Below are positions 33,348 to 40,359 of a DNA stretch of 64,000 nt, piece after piece. Source of the DNA: CAIQJJ01 sp049325275. GTDB taxonomy: Bacteria; Chloroflexota; Anaerolineae; Anaerolineales; UBA4823. The stretch is taken from the NCBI GenBank assembly GCA_049325275.1, contig JBMOLU010000089.1, positions 62,001 to 126,000 on the forward strand. The letters are read 5' to 3'. The notes under the pieces were generated by a model. The model was not told the DNA's origin and did not search any database. It was given only the letters and a program-made list of their open reading frames with translations. The stretch's first letter is position 1, and the number at the start of each line of letters is the position of its first letter. The position numbers were made by a program, and so were the translations under genes.

Positions 33348-34341
33348 GGTCTGCCTCCATCAAGAGAGTATCTTGGGGCAAGGCACGCACCGCCTTGCGT
33401 CCAATCACCTCGGCCAACTGCCGGGCAGGGATACCTGTTCCAGGTTTTTTAACACCGACCATAGATGCTGAAATTACACACCCAGCCGGAATATCTACCA
33501 ACGTAACCACGCTTTTTTCAAAGATATCTTTCATAGGCTGCAATTTGGATGCTAAAGCGTCTTTATTGACCGGTGAAGCTAACATAGTTTCGATAGCCCG
33601 GATGCCGCGCACCATCTCGCCAAACTCAGCCGGTTCAGTAGAGTGCGGTGCATCGCTACCATACATCAGACGGCTGAAGGTGAAATGTTTCTCGATCATC
33701 GCCGCGCCCAGGGAAGCCGCTAATAGCGATGCATAAGGCGTGAGCGTATGATCGGATAGGCCCACGGCAAAACCATACCTTTGGCGCATTTCGAGCATGA
33801 TGTTCAAACCCACTTCTTCATACGGGCACGGGTACTCAGAAGTGCATTGCATGAGAGCCAATTTATTATGATAGCGCAAAATTGTCTGAATGGCTTCATC
33901 CAGTTCGGCCCAAGTGCTCATACCCGAGGAAAGAATGACTGGTTTCCCGGTCTGGGCAATGACATCGAGCAACGGCAAATTGGTCACCTCGCCAGAAGGT
34001 ACTTTATAACGCTTGACGCCCACATTTTCCAGTAAGGCAACCGCTTCAATCGAAAATGGCGATGAGAGAAATTCGACTCCCTTTTGCTCACAATATAACT
34101 TGAGATGCTGCCATTGCTCCAGGGAAAAGCCCGTGCGATTGAAATACTCGAAACGCGGCTCGCCCTTGAAATACGGTGGCATAGGAGCACTGCGAAGGGT
34201 TTCAGCTGTAGCTAGGTGGGTTTGAAATTTGACCGCATCAACACCAGATCGCGCCGCCGCATCAATCAGTTTTTGGGCATTTCCAAAGCTGCCATCGTGC
34301 ACAGAACCCACCTCGGCAATAATAAAAACCTTATTATGCAC
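33340..34341 (-). CDS. neuB: N-acetylneuraminate/legionaminate synthase with SAF domain (NeuB/LegI)
   Basis: The barrel domain has 'FIIAEVGSVHDGSFGNAQKL', 'AVKFQTHLA', 'FLSSPFSIEAVALL', 'YKVPSGEVTNLPLLD', 'VILSSGMSTWAELDEA', 'MQCTSEYPCP' and 'IEKHFTFSRLMYGSDAPHS' (parts). Residues 275-333 form the SAF lid ('VTLVDIPAGCVISASMVGVKKPG', parts). It condenses PEP with a manno-configured amino sugar. The start is GTG 34341, because a strong AGGAGG lies 6 nt upstream; the longer frame to 34362 would use an ATG lying upstream of that site. It is the first gene of the neuB-neuC-neuA unit. Confidence 0.92.
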   Translation of the reverse strand: MHNKVFIIAEVGSVHDGSFGNAQKLIDAAARSGVDAVKFQTHLATAETLRSAPMPPYFKGEPRFEYFNRTGFSLEQWQHLKLYCEQKGVEFLSSPFSIEAVALLENVGVKRYKVPSGEVTNLPLLDVIAQTGKPVILSSGMSTWAELDEAIQTILRYHNKLALMQCTSEYPCPYEEVGLNIMLEMRQRYGFAVGLSDHTLTPYASLLAASLGAAMIEKHFTFSRLMYGSDAPHSTEPAEFGEMVRGIRAIETMLASPVNKDALASKLQPMKDIFEKSVVTLVDIPAGCVISASMVGVKKPGTGIPARQLAEVIGRKAVRALPQDTLLMEADLA

Positions 34342-34365
34342 CGATTTCCTCCTTTCACCCATTTT

Positions 34366-35061
34366 TTAATTGCCCTCAGTACCGGTTACTATAGAAGATA
34401 TCCATCGAAATGCTTCATCACGATCTGTGTGAAAATCAATACGGAATAATTCTTCCCACTTTTCAAGTTCATTCGTAGAGTATTGCCACCACGCCCATTT
34501 TAAAAGGATGTTTATCATCTCATTATCAAATCTTTTCTTTATTTCCCGCGCAGGATTTCCAACCGCAATACTATAAGATTCGACATCACGAGTAACCACA
34601 GAACCACCGCCAATAATTGCGCCTGTACCAATTTTCACTCCAGACAGAACTATCGCACCATGACCAATCCAAACATCATGCTCAATAGTTATCGGCAAAA
34701 CCTTATCCATTTCCTTTAAACGCCCCGAAAATAACATCCGACTGTTATAAGTTGTGAGTTTGGAAAAGTTATGATTGCGACCATATATCGCTACATTCGG
34801 GCCAAATTGACAATACCGGCCAACTGATATTGGTCCAACTAGAATTGAGTAATCGCCGATTGTCGTAAATTGCCCTATCGATACCCCGCTTCTAATTCTG
34901 ACACCCTTAGAAAGACTTACATTTCCATCCAAAAAAACGTCAGCGCCTATATCAACATTATCTCCAATGTTATTGTTTTTTCTAAGTGATCTTAAACTTT
35001 CTGAGCGTCTGGATGTGAAAACAAACTTGACTTGTCGCAAAAATTTATTTAGGTGACGCAT
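34366..35061 (-). CDS. Left-handed beta-helix O-acetyltransferase (CatB-related)
   Basis: 231 residues with strong hexapeptide periodicity: 'NIGDNVDIGADVFLDGNV', 'VRIRSGVSIGQFTTIGDYS', 'YGRNHNFSKLTTY' (catalytic His) and 'VWIGHGAIVLSGVKIGTGA', then 'SIAVGNPAREI', as in CatB-type acetyltransferases and NeuD-like proteins. It may acetylate the nonulosonic acid, or the amino sugar precursor as LegH does. ATG 35061, after ATAGGAATTGTA, is chosen, overlapping the end of wzt by 10 nt or less (the wzt stop is near 35070). Confidence 0.82.
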   Translation of the reverse strand: MRHLNKFLRQVKFVFTSRRSESLRSLRKNNNIGDNVDIGADVFLDGNVSLSKGVRIRSGVSIGQFTTIGDYSILVGPISVGRYCQFGPNVAIYGRNHNFSKLTTYNSRMLFSGRLKEMDKVLPITIEHDVWIGHGAIVLSGVKIGTGAIIGGGSVVTRDVESYSIAVGNPAREIKKRFDNEMINILLKWAWWQYSTNELEKWEELFRIDFHTDRDEAFRWISSIVTGTEGN

Positions 35062-35069
35062 TACAATTC

Positions 35070-36353
35070 CTATCCTTCTTTTTCTGCAACAAACCACTCA
35101 TGTGGAAGTAATAACTTTCCTAGTCTTGCTGGTGGCAGTTTGCCGGTATTAAAAAAGTCACTTTCTGTAACCCTTAAGACAGCAGCTTGTTGGACTTTAT
35201 CGAGTAGAGTCCCATTTGATGTAATTGCCAATCGTAAATGGTAAAGGCCGGGAGCAAGCAATACCTCAGGAATTTTGCAAACCAGTTTCCCCTTCTGCGG
35301 TATTGAAGCAAAATTAGCTCCTACGACATCGCTCCATAGGCAAACAAGGTTAATCCCTAACTGGTCTGATAAAACAATACTTACGGAAACATTCAATAAT
35401 CTATCATCTTCGGGTGCAAATTCATAATCAAGATCAATCAAAAGAGGTGCTCCCACCTGGATAAACTCTACTTTTTGATGCTTTTTATCTCGAAAACTTA
35501 CCCCAGTAAAAACTGCTCCTATATTACTTCTTTCGTTATTAGCAACCTTTTCCCCACCGAGATAGCGTAAAGGCTCCTTTTGCATGTACTGAACAATTAC
35601 GTCTTGCGAGTTACCAATAGAACTAAGCGCACCATTTTCAAATAAATAAGCAGTCTCACATAAATTCGAGATAGCAGTCATATCATGGCTTACAAACAGT
35701 ACTGTGCGTCCCTGACCTGCCACCTCAGACATTTTACCTAATGATTTTTTCTGAAAAGCTGCATCTCCTACGGCTAATACCTCATCAACAAGTAAAATTT
35801 CCGATTCTAAGTGAGCAGCGACAGCAAACGCCAGACGTACATACATACCACTTGAATAACGTTTTACAGGAGTATCAATAAACTTCTCTACTCCTGAAAA
35901 ATCCGCAATTTCATCGAATTTACGATCAATCTCTCGGCGATTCATCCCCAAAAGTGCACCATTCAAGTAAATATTCTCACGCCCAGTTAGCTCTGGGTGA
36001 AAGCCTGTGCCTACTTCCAACAGGCTGGCGATACGCCCCTTCACCTTCACCTGGCCCGATGTAGGGGCAGTGACACGAGAAAGGATTTTGAGCAGAGTAC
36101 TTTTCCCAGCCCCATTCCGGCCGATGATACCAAGCACTTCACCCTGTCCCACTGTGAACGAAACATCCTTCAACGCCCAGAGTTCTTCGCCATCGCGATT
36201 ACCATGGTCGGTCTCGCCGATACGAAGTAAGGGGTTGGGCTTACCGCGTGACTTGGCCCACCAGACTTTCAAATCATTGGTAAAAGTGCCGGTGCCAATC
36301 TGGCCCAGGTGATAGGTTTTGGAAAGATTTTCGACGGAGATAACGGTTGTCAT
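35070..36353 (-). CDS. wzt: ABC polysaccharide exporter ATP-binding protein with Wzt C-terminal domain
   Basis: A 427-residue protein: Walker A 'GRNGAGKST' (78-86), signature 'YSSGMYVRLAFA' (166-177; the polysaccharide-type SSGM variant of LSGGQ), Walker B 'ILLVDEVLAVGD' and switch His in 'VSHD'. Residues 265-427 form the beta-sandwich Wzt_C-type domain that recognises terminally modified glycans in O9a-like systems. The N-terminus carries a long insert before the Walker A, as in many Chloroflexota homologues. The start ATG 36353 has no Shine-Dalgarno sequence, because the hairpin element (36361-37064) ends 8 nt upstream. Its partner permease is wzm at 37070-37942. Confidence 0.9.
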   Translation of the reverse strand: MTTVISVENLSKTYHLGQIGTGTFTNDLKVWWAKSRGKPNPLLRIGETDHGNRDGEELWALKDVSFTVGQGEVLGIIGRNGAGKSTLLKILSRVTAPTSGQVKVKGRIASLLEVGTGFHPELTGRENIYLNGALLGMNRREIDRKFDEIADFSGVEKFIDTPVKRYSSGMYVRLAFAVAAHLESEILLVDEVLAVGDAAFQKKSLGKMSEVAGQGRTVLFVSHDMTAISNLCETAYLFENGALSSIGNSQDVIVQYMQKEPLRYLGGEKVANNERSNIGAVFTGVSFRDKKHQKVEFIQVGAPLLIDLDYEFAPEDDRLLNVSVSIVLSDQLGINLVCLWSDVVGANFASIPQKGKLVCKIPEVLLAPGLYHLRLAITSNGTLLDKVQQAAVLRVTESDFFNTGKLPPARLGKLLLPHEWFVAEKEG

Positions 36354-36360
36354 ATTTTTT

Positions 36361-36422
36361 GCCACGAATTGCAGGAATTATACGAATTTTTTAACCTTCG
36401 TCAAATTCGTATAGTTCGTGGC
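36361..36422. repeat. TTCGTGGC palindrome A
   Basis: Outer arms GCCACGAA and TTCGTGGC pair (8 bp). An inner stem TATACGAATTT / AAATTCGTATA adds 11 bp, with a 10-nt bulge on the left arm and a 13-nt loop. It lies 8 nt upstream of the wzt start codon and could affect its translation. Confidence 0.85.
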
Positions 36423-36453
36423 CAAATTTCGAAGGAACGATCAGGTTGTTTTT

Positions 36454-36510
36454 GCCACGAATTGAACGAACTTGACAAATTTTTTTCGTGCAATTGGTGC
36501 AGTTCGTGGC
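36454..36510. repeat. TTCGTGGC palindrome B
   Basis: The outer arms GCCACGAATTG and CAGTTCGTGGC pair with one mismatch. The inner stem is degenerate compared with copies A and C. It is preceded by a T-run and lies 31 nt after copy A. Confidence 0.8.
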
Positions 36511-36543
36511 CGAACTTCAAAAGAATGACCAGATTCTTTTTTT

Positions 36544-36599
36544 GCCACGAATTGAGCGAATTATACGAATTTCTTCGTGAAATTCGTATAATTCGTGGC
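36544..36599. repeat. TTCGTGGC palindrome C
   Basis: This is the best-preserved copy. The outer 8-bp arms match those of A, the inner stem TTATACGAATTT / AAATTCGTATAA is 12 bp and perfect, the loop is CTTCGTG, and there is a 9-nt bulge on the left arm. It begins about 19 nt beyond the stop codon of the GxxExxY gene. Confidence 0.88.
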
Positions 36600-36617
36600 A
36601 AAATTTTGAAGGGAAGT

Positions 36618-36989
36618 TTAGCGAACGATCCTTTTCTGTTGTAACGATTCGCAGCCAAAATTCAGGATAAGTGCAAGCTTCTTACCGGTTGCAGCCAAAT
36701 AGTGATGCGCCTGTGCTTCATGGGATGGACTGATAGCAGAAACAGCCTTCAATTCCAAAATGATTTGATCTTCAACAACCATATCGGCAATATATTCGCC
36801 AACAAATTGTCCTTTGTATGAAACCGAGAGACGTTTTTGCCTTTCAAAACCAATCCCACGTAACTGCAACTCATACGCCAGAGCAGTCTCGTAAACGGCC
36901 TCTAAAAAGCCGCTGCCGAGAAGTCGGTGAACTTCCATCGCGGCACCAACAACAGCATAGGACAAATCTTTGTGAATAATCTCTGCCAT
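36618..36989 (-). CDS. GxxExxY-family protein, PD-(D/E)xK nuclease-like
   Basis: A 123-residue protein with the defining motif G-F-L-E-A-V-Y (residues 27-33) inside 'LLGSGFLEAVYETALAYEL'. Further on, 'YIADMVVEDQIILELKAV' supplies Asp 69 and Glu 79-x-Lys 81, followed by a Gln in 'EAQAHHYLAA', the order of acidic, ExK and Q residues of PD-(D/E)xK nucleases. The full family length is present and no frame is broken. ATG 36989 is chosen, because the frame to 37019 runs into palindrome D. The ribosome-binding site is weak. Nuclease activity is inferred from family relationship; I know of no demonstrated function. The flanking palindromes suggest that it acts on or moves with them. Confidence 0.85.
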   Translation of the reverse strand: MAEIIHKDLSYAVVGAAMEVHRLLGSGFLEAVYETALAYELQLRGIGFERQKRLSVSYKGQFVGEYIADMVVEDQIILELKAVSAISPSHEAQAHHYLAATGKKLALILNFGCESLQQKRIVR

Positions 36990-37005
36990 GAAGATCTGAG
37001 AGCTT

Positions 37006-37064
37006 GCCACGAATTTCACGAATTCATCGAATTCTTTTTTCGTACAATTCGTAAAGTTCGTGGC
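37006..37064. repeat. TTCGTGGC palindrome D (upstream of the GxxExxY gene)
   Basis: The outer arms GCCACGAA and TTCGTGGC are perfect, and the inner part (ACGAATTCATCGAATTC and CAATTCGTAAAG) is partly degenerate. It is in the same orientation as copies A-C. It starts 5 nt after the wzm stop and ends 16 nt before the GxxExxY start, so it would lie in the 5' leader of that gene. Confidence 0.85.
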
Positions 37065-37069
37065 AGATA

Positions 37070-37942
37070 TTACACCGTATCCATGAATGTCTGCTCAACG
37101 CGGTTAAAGATCACGCTGCCCAAGAAAACCACGATCAGCATAAATCCTAAACTATAAAGCAAATGCCCCCCGTCCACCGTGCCCGCGCCCAGAAAGGCAT
37201 AACGAAAGGCCTCGACAATCGGCGTCATCGGGTTAGCCAGGATGATCCACTGAAAACGTTCCGGGATAGAAGAAACCGGGTAAATCACCGGGGTGGCGTA
37301 CATCAGCAGTTGGACGCCAAACTGCACCAGGAAACGCAGGTCGCGATACTTGGTGGTTAACGAAGAAATAATGATGCCAAAACCCAGCCCCAGCCCGGCC
37401 ATCATCAGGATCAGGATGGGGGAAAGGGCAATCCACAACCAATTCGGGGTAATCGGAGTGCCGCGCAAGGCAAAAAAGGCCACAAAGGCCAAAAACATGC
37501 CAAACTGGATCAGGAAGGTGATCAGGTTGGAGACCAGGATCGAAACCGGCACGGCCATACGCGGGAAATAGACCTTGCCGAACAAATTGGCATTTTGCAC
37601 AAACGTATTGGATGTCTTGTTGAGGCACTCGGCAAAATAAGACCAGACCACCGTGCCCGACATATAAAACAAAAACTGCGGCAGGCCGTCGGTGGGCAGG
37701 CTGGCGATGTTGCCAAAGATGACAGTAAAGGTGATCGTGGTCAACAACGGCTGGATGAGGTACCAGAGCGGGCCAAGGATCGTCTGTTTGTAGACGGCGA
37801 CGAAATCACGGCGTACGAAGAGCATCACCAGGTCGCGGTAACGCCATAACTCACGCAGGCGCAGGTCGAGCAGGCTGCGCTGGGGTTGAATGATCAGGTC
37901 CCATTGTTCGGGAAGCGTATTTGGTAAGCTTGATTCATTCAT
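37070..37942 (-). CDS. wzm: ABC-2 type polysaccharide exporter permease
   Basis: A 290-residue permease with six hydrophobic segments and the family stretch 'YRDLVMLFVRRDFVAVYKQTILGPLWYLIQPLL' (short parts of it), 'LFGKVYFPRMAVPVS' and 'NPMTPIVEAFRYAFLG', typical of Wzm/RfbD. With Wzt it exports completed, lipid-linked glycan across the inner membrane. ATG 37942 overlaps the upstream stop (ATGA). The wzt gene follows only after the 0.7-kb GxxExxY unit, so the operon has been split by an insertion. Confidence 0.92.
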   Translation of the reverse strand: MNESSLPNTLPEQWDLIIQPQRSLLDLRLRELWRYRDLVMLFVRRDFVAVYKQTILGPLWYLIQPLLTTITFTVIFGNIASLPTDGLPQFLFYMSGTVVWSYFAECLNKTSNTFVQNANLFGKVYFPRMAVPVSILVSNLITFLIQFGMFLAFVAFFALRGTPITPNWLWIALSPILILMMAGLGLGFGIIISSLTTKYRDLRFLVQFGVQLLMYATPVIYPVSSIPERFQWIILANPMTPIVEAFRYAFLGAGTVDGGHLLYSLGFMLIVVFLGSVIFNRVEQTFMDTV

Positions 37943-39135
37943 TTCGTTTTCCGGGCAGCGATCCAGAGTGTTTTGAAAAAGTCCATTGTGATATCGATCC
38001 AACGATAAGGATAATACAAAGGCCACAACCAGCCCAGCGGCGGACGGTAACGCCAGCGCATATAGGCCGGCGCAGGAAAGACAAGCGCCCCGATCAACAC
38101 CAAGCGCTCCCGCCAGGGTAGGTTCGATAACTTGTGAGCTTCCAACTCCCAACGGCTGTGTGCCGGCGAACGCCGGCAGGCGACAAAGTCTGCGTAGGCG
38201 TCCGGCGTGTCTGCCAAACAGATTTCAGCTTGCAGTGGCAGTTCCACCTGCAGGCGATCCTGAACAATACGCAGGCCGGCGGCCAGCGCCGAACCCCATT
38301 GGCACGCCTGTGCCTGCTGTTGGAGCTGTTGCCAATTTATGCCTGCACCCTGCTGTCGAAGCAAGATAGCAACATCGTAGTACCACAACAAGATCGCCTC
38401 GCCGCTGCCGTGCTGCAAGACGGCATGCGCAAGAAGATACAACAAATGGGCCGTCGGCGAAGGCACATAGACCGCCTGTGCCTGGAGGTATTTCTCCTGC
38501 CACAGGCGGGCATTTTCCATGAACCATTCCCCCGAAGTAGAAAAACCAAACGCCGTCGAACCGAGCAAACGGTAATGCAGTTCGACGATCAAATGCGGCA
38601 GTTGCCGTTGGCGCAAATGAACATGGTGAGACAAACGCTGCGTCAGGCCAGGGGCCGCATTCGGCAGGTACTCGCCATACCCCAGGTCAGCCAACGATTG
38701 CACCGCCCGCTTAAGATCACCGGGTTTCACCAGCAAATCCAAATCCCCCATCGGCCGCAGCGCCGGGTCGGGGTAGAGCGTCTGTGCCAGGGCGGCGCCC
38801 TTGAGCACGATCACCGGGATGCCTGCTGCGTCCAGGGCGGCCAGGATGCGGTCGAGTTCGCCGAGCAGGAGCGTGTTTTGGGCGGCGGTGCGGTAGTATT
38901 CGGCGGCCAGGGCGGCCATCACCGCGGCCGGAATTCTTTCGCCTCCGGCCTTCAACTTCGCATACAGCAGCGGCGCCACGCCCTCACGCCGCGCCAGGGC
39001 GGGCAGGGCCTGCCAGTCGGCGGAGGTCAGGGAGGGCCAGTCTACAGGGTCGGTGCGCTCCGCAAGTGGGCGCTCTGCAAGCGCCTGGCAGAGAATATAG
39101 TAGAGTTTTTGTGCGGAAGTGTCGGGGGCAGGCAA
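37939..39135 (-). CDS. Nucleotidyltransferase-fold protein (NTP_transf_5-like)
   Basis: A 398-residue protein whose core 'IPVIVLKGAALAQTLYPDPALRPMGDLDLLVKP' (parts) holds the G-[GS]-x(n)-DxD nucleotidyltransferase motif (R-P-M-G-D-L-D-L-L-V). 'VELHYRLL' follows, with the third acidic position. Such proteins are common in glycan loci of Chloroflexota and cyanobacteria, but have no proven reaction. The start is TTG 39135 without a ribosome-binding site, in the same frame as and 9 nt beyond the toxin pseudogene stop. A broken second copy is found at 39992-40125. Confidence 0.75.
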   Translation of the reverse strand: MPAPDTSAQKLYYILCQALAERPLAERTDPVDWPSLTSADWQALPALARREGVAPLLYAKLKAGGERIPAAVMAALAAEYYRTAAQNTLLLGELDRILAALDAAGIPVIVLKGAALAQTLYPDPALRPMGDLDLLVKPGDLKRAVQSLADLGYGEYLPNAAPGLTQRLSHHVHLRQRQLPHLIVELHYRLLGSTAFGFSTSGEWFMENARLWQEKYLQAQAVYVPSPTAHLLYLLAHAVLQHGSGEAILLWYYDVAILLRQQGAGINWQQLQQQAQACQWGSALAAGLRIVQDRLQVELPLQAEICLADTPDAYADFVACRRSPAHSRWELEAHKLSNLPWRERLVLIGALVFPAPAYMRWRYRPPLGWLWPLYYPYRWIDITMDFFKTLWIAARKTK

Positions 39136-39144
39136 AGGGTTGCG

Positions 39145-39624
39145 CTAATTTTCCCCTGCCGAACGCAGGGCATCTCGATAAACAGCATCAGACAAGCGGA
39201 AACCGCCGTGCGAGCGCAACTGGTCGAATAGAGGCCGCAGGCTGGTAATCAATCCCGAACGTTTGGCCTGGGCAAGGACACCCACCGTTCCCAACAGCGG
39301 AATCGCCAACCGGCGGGCATCTTTCTCATCCAACAAAAAGTACATCTGCCGGCATCTCACGGAACAAGGCAATCGCTTCCGCCTCGCCAAAATCCAGTTC
39401 CATTTGCAAAAGTGAAACCAATCCCCTGTCCTTCACCTTGTGAACGGTAACCCAGGAAGCACGCCGGATCGCATCGGCTCCCGGCCGCCTGCACCGGTCT
39501 CGACCACTTCGCTCCATACGGCCTGGGCAATCACCAATCCATCGGTATACAACCGCGGCAATAAATCCAACTGCTCAATCAGGCTCAAAGCGATCAGAAC
39601 AGACGAATTCGATACGGCTTTCAC
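39145..39624 (-). pseudogene. DUF3368-type PIN-domain toxin, two frameshifts
   Basis: Three consecutive frames give one protein: 'MKAVSNSSVLIALSLIEQ' with the PIN Asp replaced by Asn-Ser-Ser as in DUF3368, then 'ADAIRRASWVTVHKV' and 'MELDFGEAEAIALFREM' (conserved E-A-E-A), then 'LLDEKDARRLA' (DE-K-AR) and 'LLGTVGVLAQAKRSG'. The first shift (about 39488-39492) is a one-base loss; the second lies at a run of five T/A (about 39346-39350). It starts with ATG overlapping the stop of an UPF0175 antitoxin gene, the known partner. Either the toxin is dead or the two shifts are sequencing errors. Confidence 0.85.
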
Positions 39625-39908
39625 GAAGATAAAGCCTCAATGGTTTGCAAATCGGCTTGAAATTCTTCTTGATCGTAATGGCGTTCGATCCCTTCAGCAG
39701 CTAACAGGAGATGAAATTCCCACTTATTCATCTCAGCTAGTTGGCGTGCCTTGCCAAACGAAAGTGAGGAACGCCCCGTTCCTCGCCCTTTTTGATACAG
39801 ACGAATAGCCAATTCACAGCGAACCCGACGATTACGCTCTTCAGACGGAATCCGAATTGCATTCGCCAGATCGTCCGGCACTTCGAGAAGGAGTTTCGGG
39901 GTGTCCAT
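39621..39908 (-). CDS. UPF0175-family antitoxin
   Basis: 95 residues containing 'LLLEVPDDLANAIRIP', 'RVRCELAIRLYQKG' and 'SFGKARQLAEMNKWEFHLLLAAEGI', the ribbon/helix-type pattern of UPF0175 proteins that pair with DUF3368 toxins. ATG 39908 follows AAGGAA. The frame is intact while its toxin is broken. The pair lies within the glycan operon between the antiterminator and the nucleotidyltransferase-like gene. Confidence 0.85.
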   Translation of the reverse strand: MDTPKLLLEVPDDLANAIRIPSEERNRRVRCELAIRLYQKGRGTGRSSLSFGKARQLAEMNKWEFHLLLAAEGIERHYDQEEFQADLQTIEALSS

Positions 39909-39991
39909 CAAATGTTTCCTTACTCAGGCATTTTCTACATCTACCTAAAATTATAGCATCCAGGCCATACAGCAGATAGCCTGGTTGCTGT

Positions 39992-40125
39992 CGTTCATCG
40001 GCCGCAGCGCCGGGTCGGGGTAGAGCGTCTACGCCAGGGCGCGCAGAGCCGCCCAGGCAGCGGGGGTCAGGGAGGGCCAGTCTGCTGCATCTGTGCACTC
40101 ACCGAGCGCCTGGCAGAGAACCGGG
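39992..40125 (-). pseudogene. Remnant of a second NTP_transf_5-like gene
   Basis: The translation gives 'LCQALGECTDAADWPSLT' and then, after an internal deletion and a TAG stop, 'TLYPDPALRPM'. Both match segments of the intact protein at 37939-39135 (LCQALAERPL...DPVDWPSLT and TLYPDPALRPM), about 80 residues apart there. The fragment is therefore an internally deleted, dead paralogue. It lies in the 448-nt stretch 39912-40359, which has no intact gene. Confidence 0.8.
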
Positions 40126-40157
40126 CGGCGCTTTTGCAGGGAAAACAAAGCGGGCTC

Positions 40158-40355
40158 CACGCTCCGCCCTTCCGACAAGGGACTGGTTGGGGCGCTTCTC
40201 ATCAAAGGCTGCCCGCAAAGGCGCCGGCATCCCTGCCGGCGGGCCCAAGGTGGCGGCGGCCTGACACGCTCCGCCCTTCCGACAAGGGACAAGGTTTGGG
40301 GTGCTTCTTCTCAAAGGCTGCCAGCGAAGGCGCCGGCAGGCCCGTGCGGCGGGCG
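40158..40355. repeat. Two imperfect tandem copies of a 107-nt GC-rich sequence
   Basis: Both units begin with CACGCTCCGCCCTTCC and contain GACAAGGGAC, then CAAAGGCTGCC and AAGGCGCCGGCA. They start at 40158 and 40265. The second copy ends 5 nt before the stop codon of the antiterminator gene. No reading frame is conserved between the copies. They may be remains of an intergenic repeat family. Confidence 0.75.
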
Positions 40356-40359
40356 GGGG

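Larger units (their letters stand above)
36361..37064. mobile_element. GxxExxY gene with four flanking TTCGTGGC hairpins, inserted between wzm and wzt
   Basis: The unit runs from 8 nt before the wzt start to 5 nt after the wzm stop, two genes that are normally adjacent or overlapping. It contains one gene (36618-36989) and four palindromes at 36361-36422, 36454-36510, 36544-36599 and 37006-37064, all with GCCACGAA at one end and TTCGTGGC at the other and all in the same orientation. The three downstream palindromes are spaced 90-93 nt apart with related linkers. There is no transposase of a known family and no target duplication that I can recognise. Calling it mobile is an inference from its position, repeats and AT-rich composition. 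Confidence 0.65.

Noticed and set aside
36361..36599. Hairpin array considered as a CRISPR array
   Set aside because: Only three units, the repeats are imperfect palindromes of 56-62 nt, the linkers are related to each other rather than unique, and no cas gene is present.
36309..36658. Short frames in both directions through the hairpin array
   Set aside because: They are translations of the palindromic repeats (recurring CHELxELYEF-type strings) without a start signal or independent conservation.
40029..40292. A frame of 87 codons on the minus strand
   Set aside because: Only its end matches the nucleotidyltransferase-like protein; the rest is repeat DNA, so it is described as a pseudogene fragment instead.
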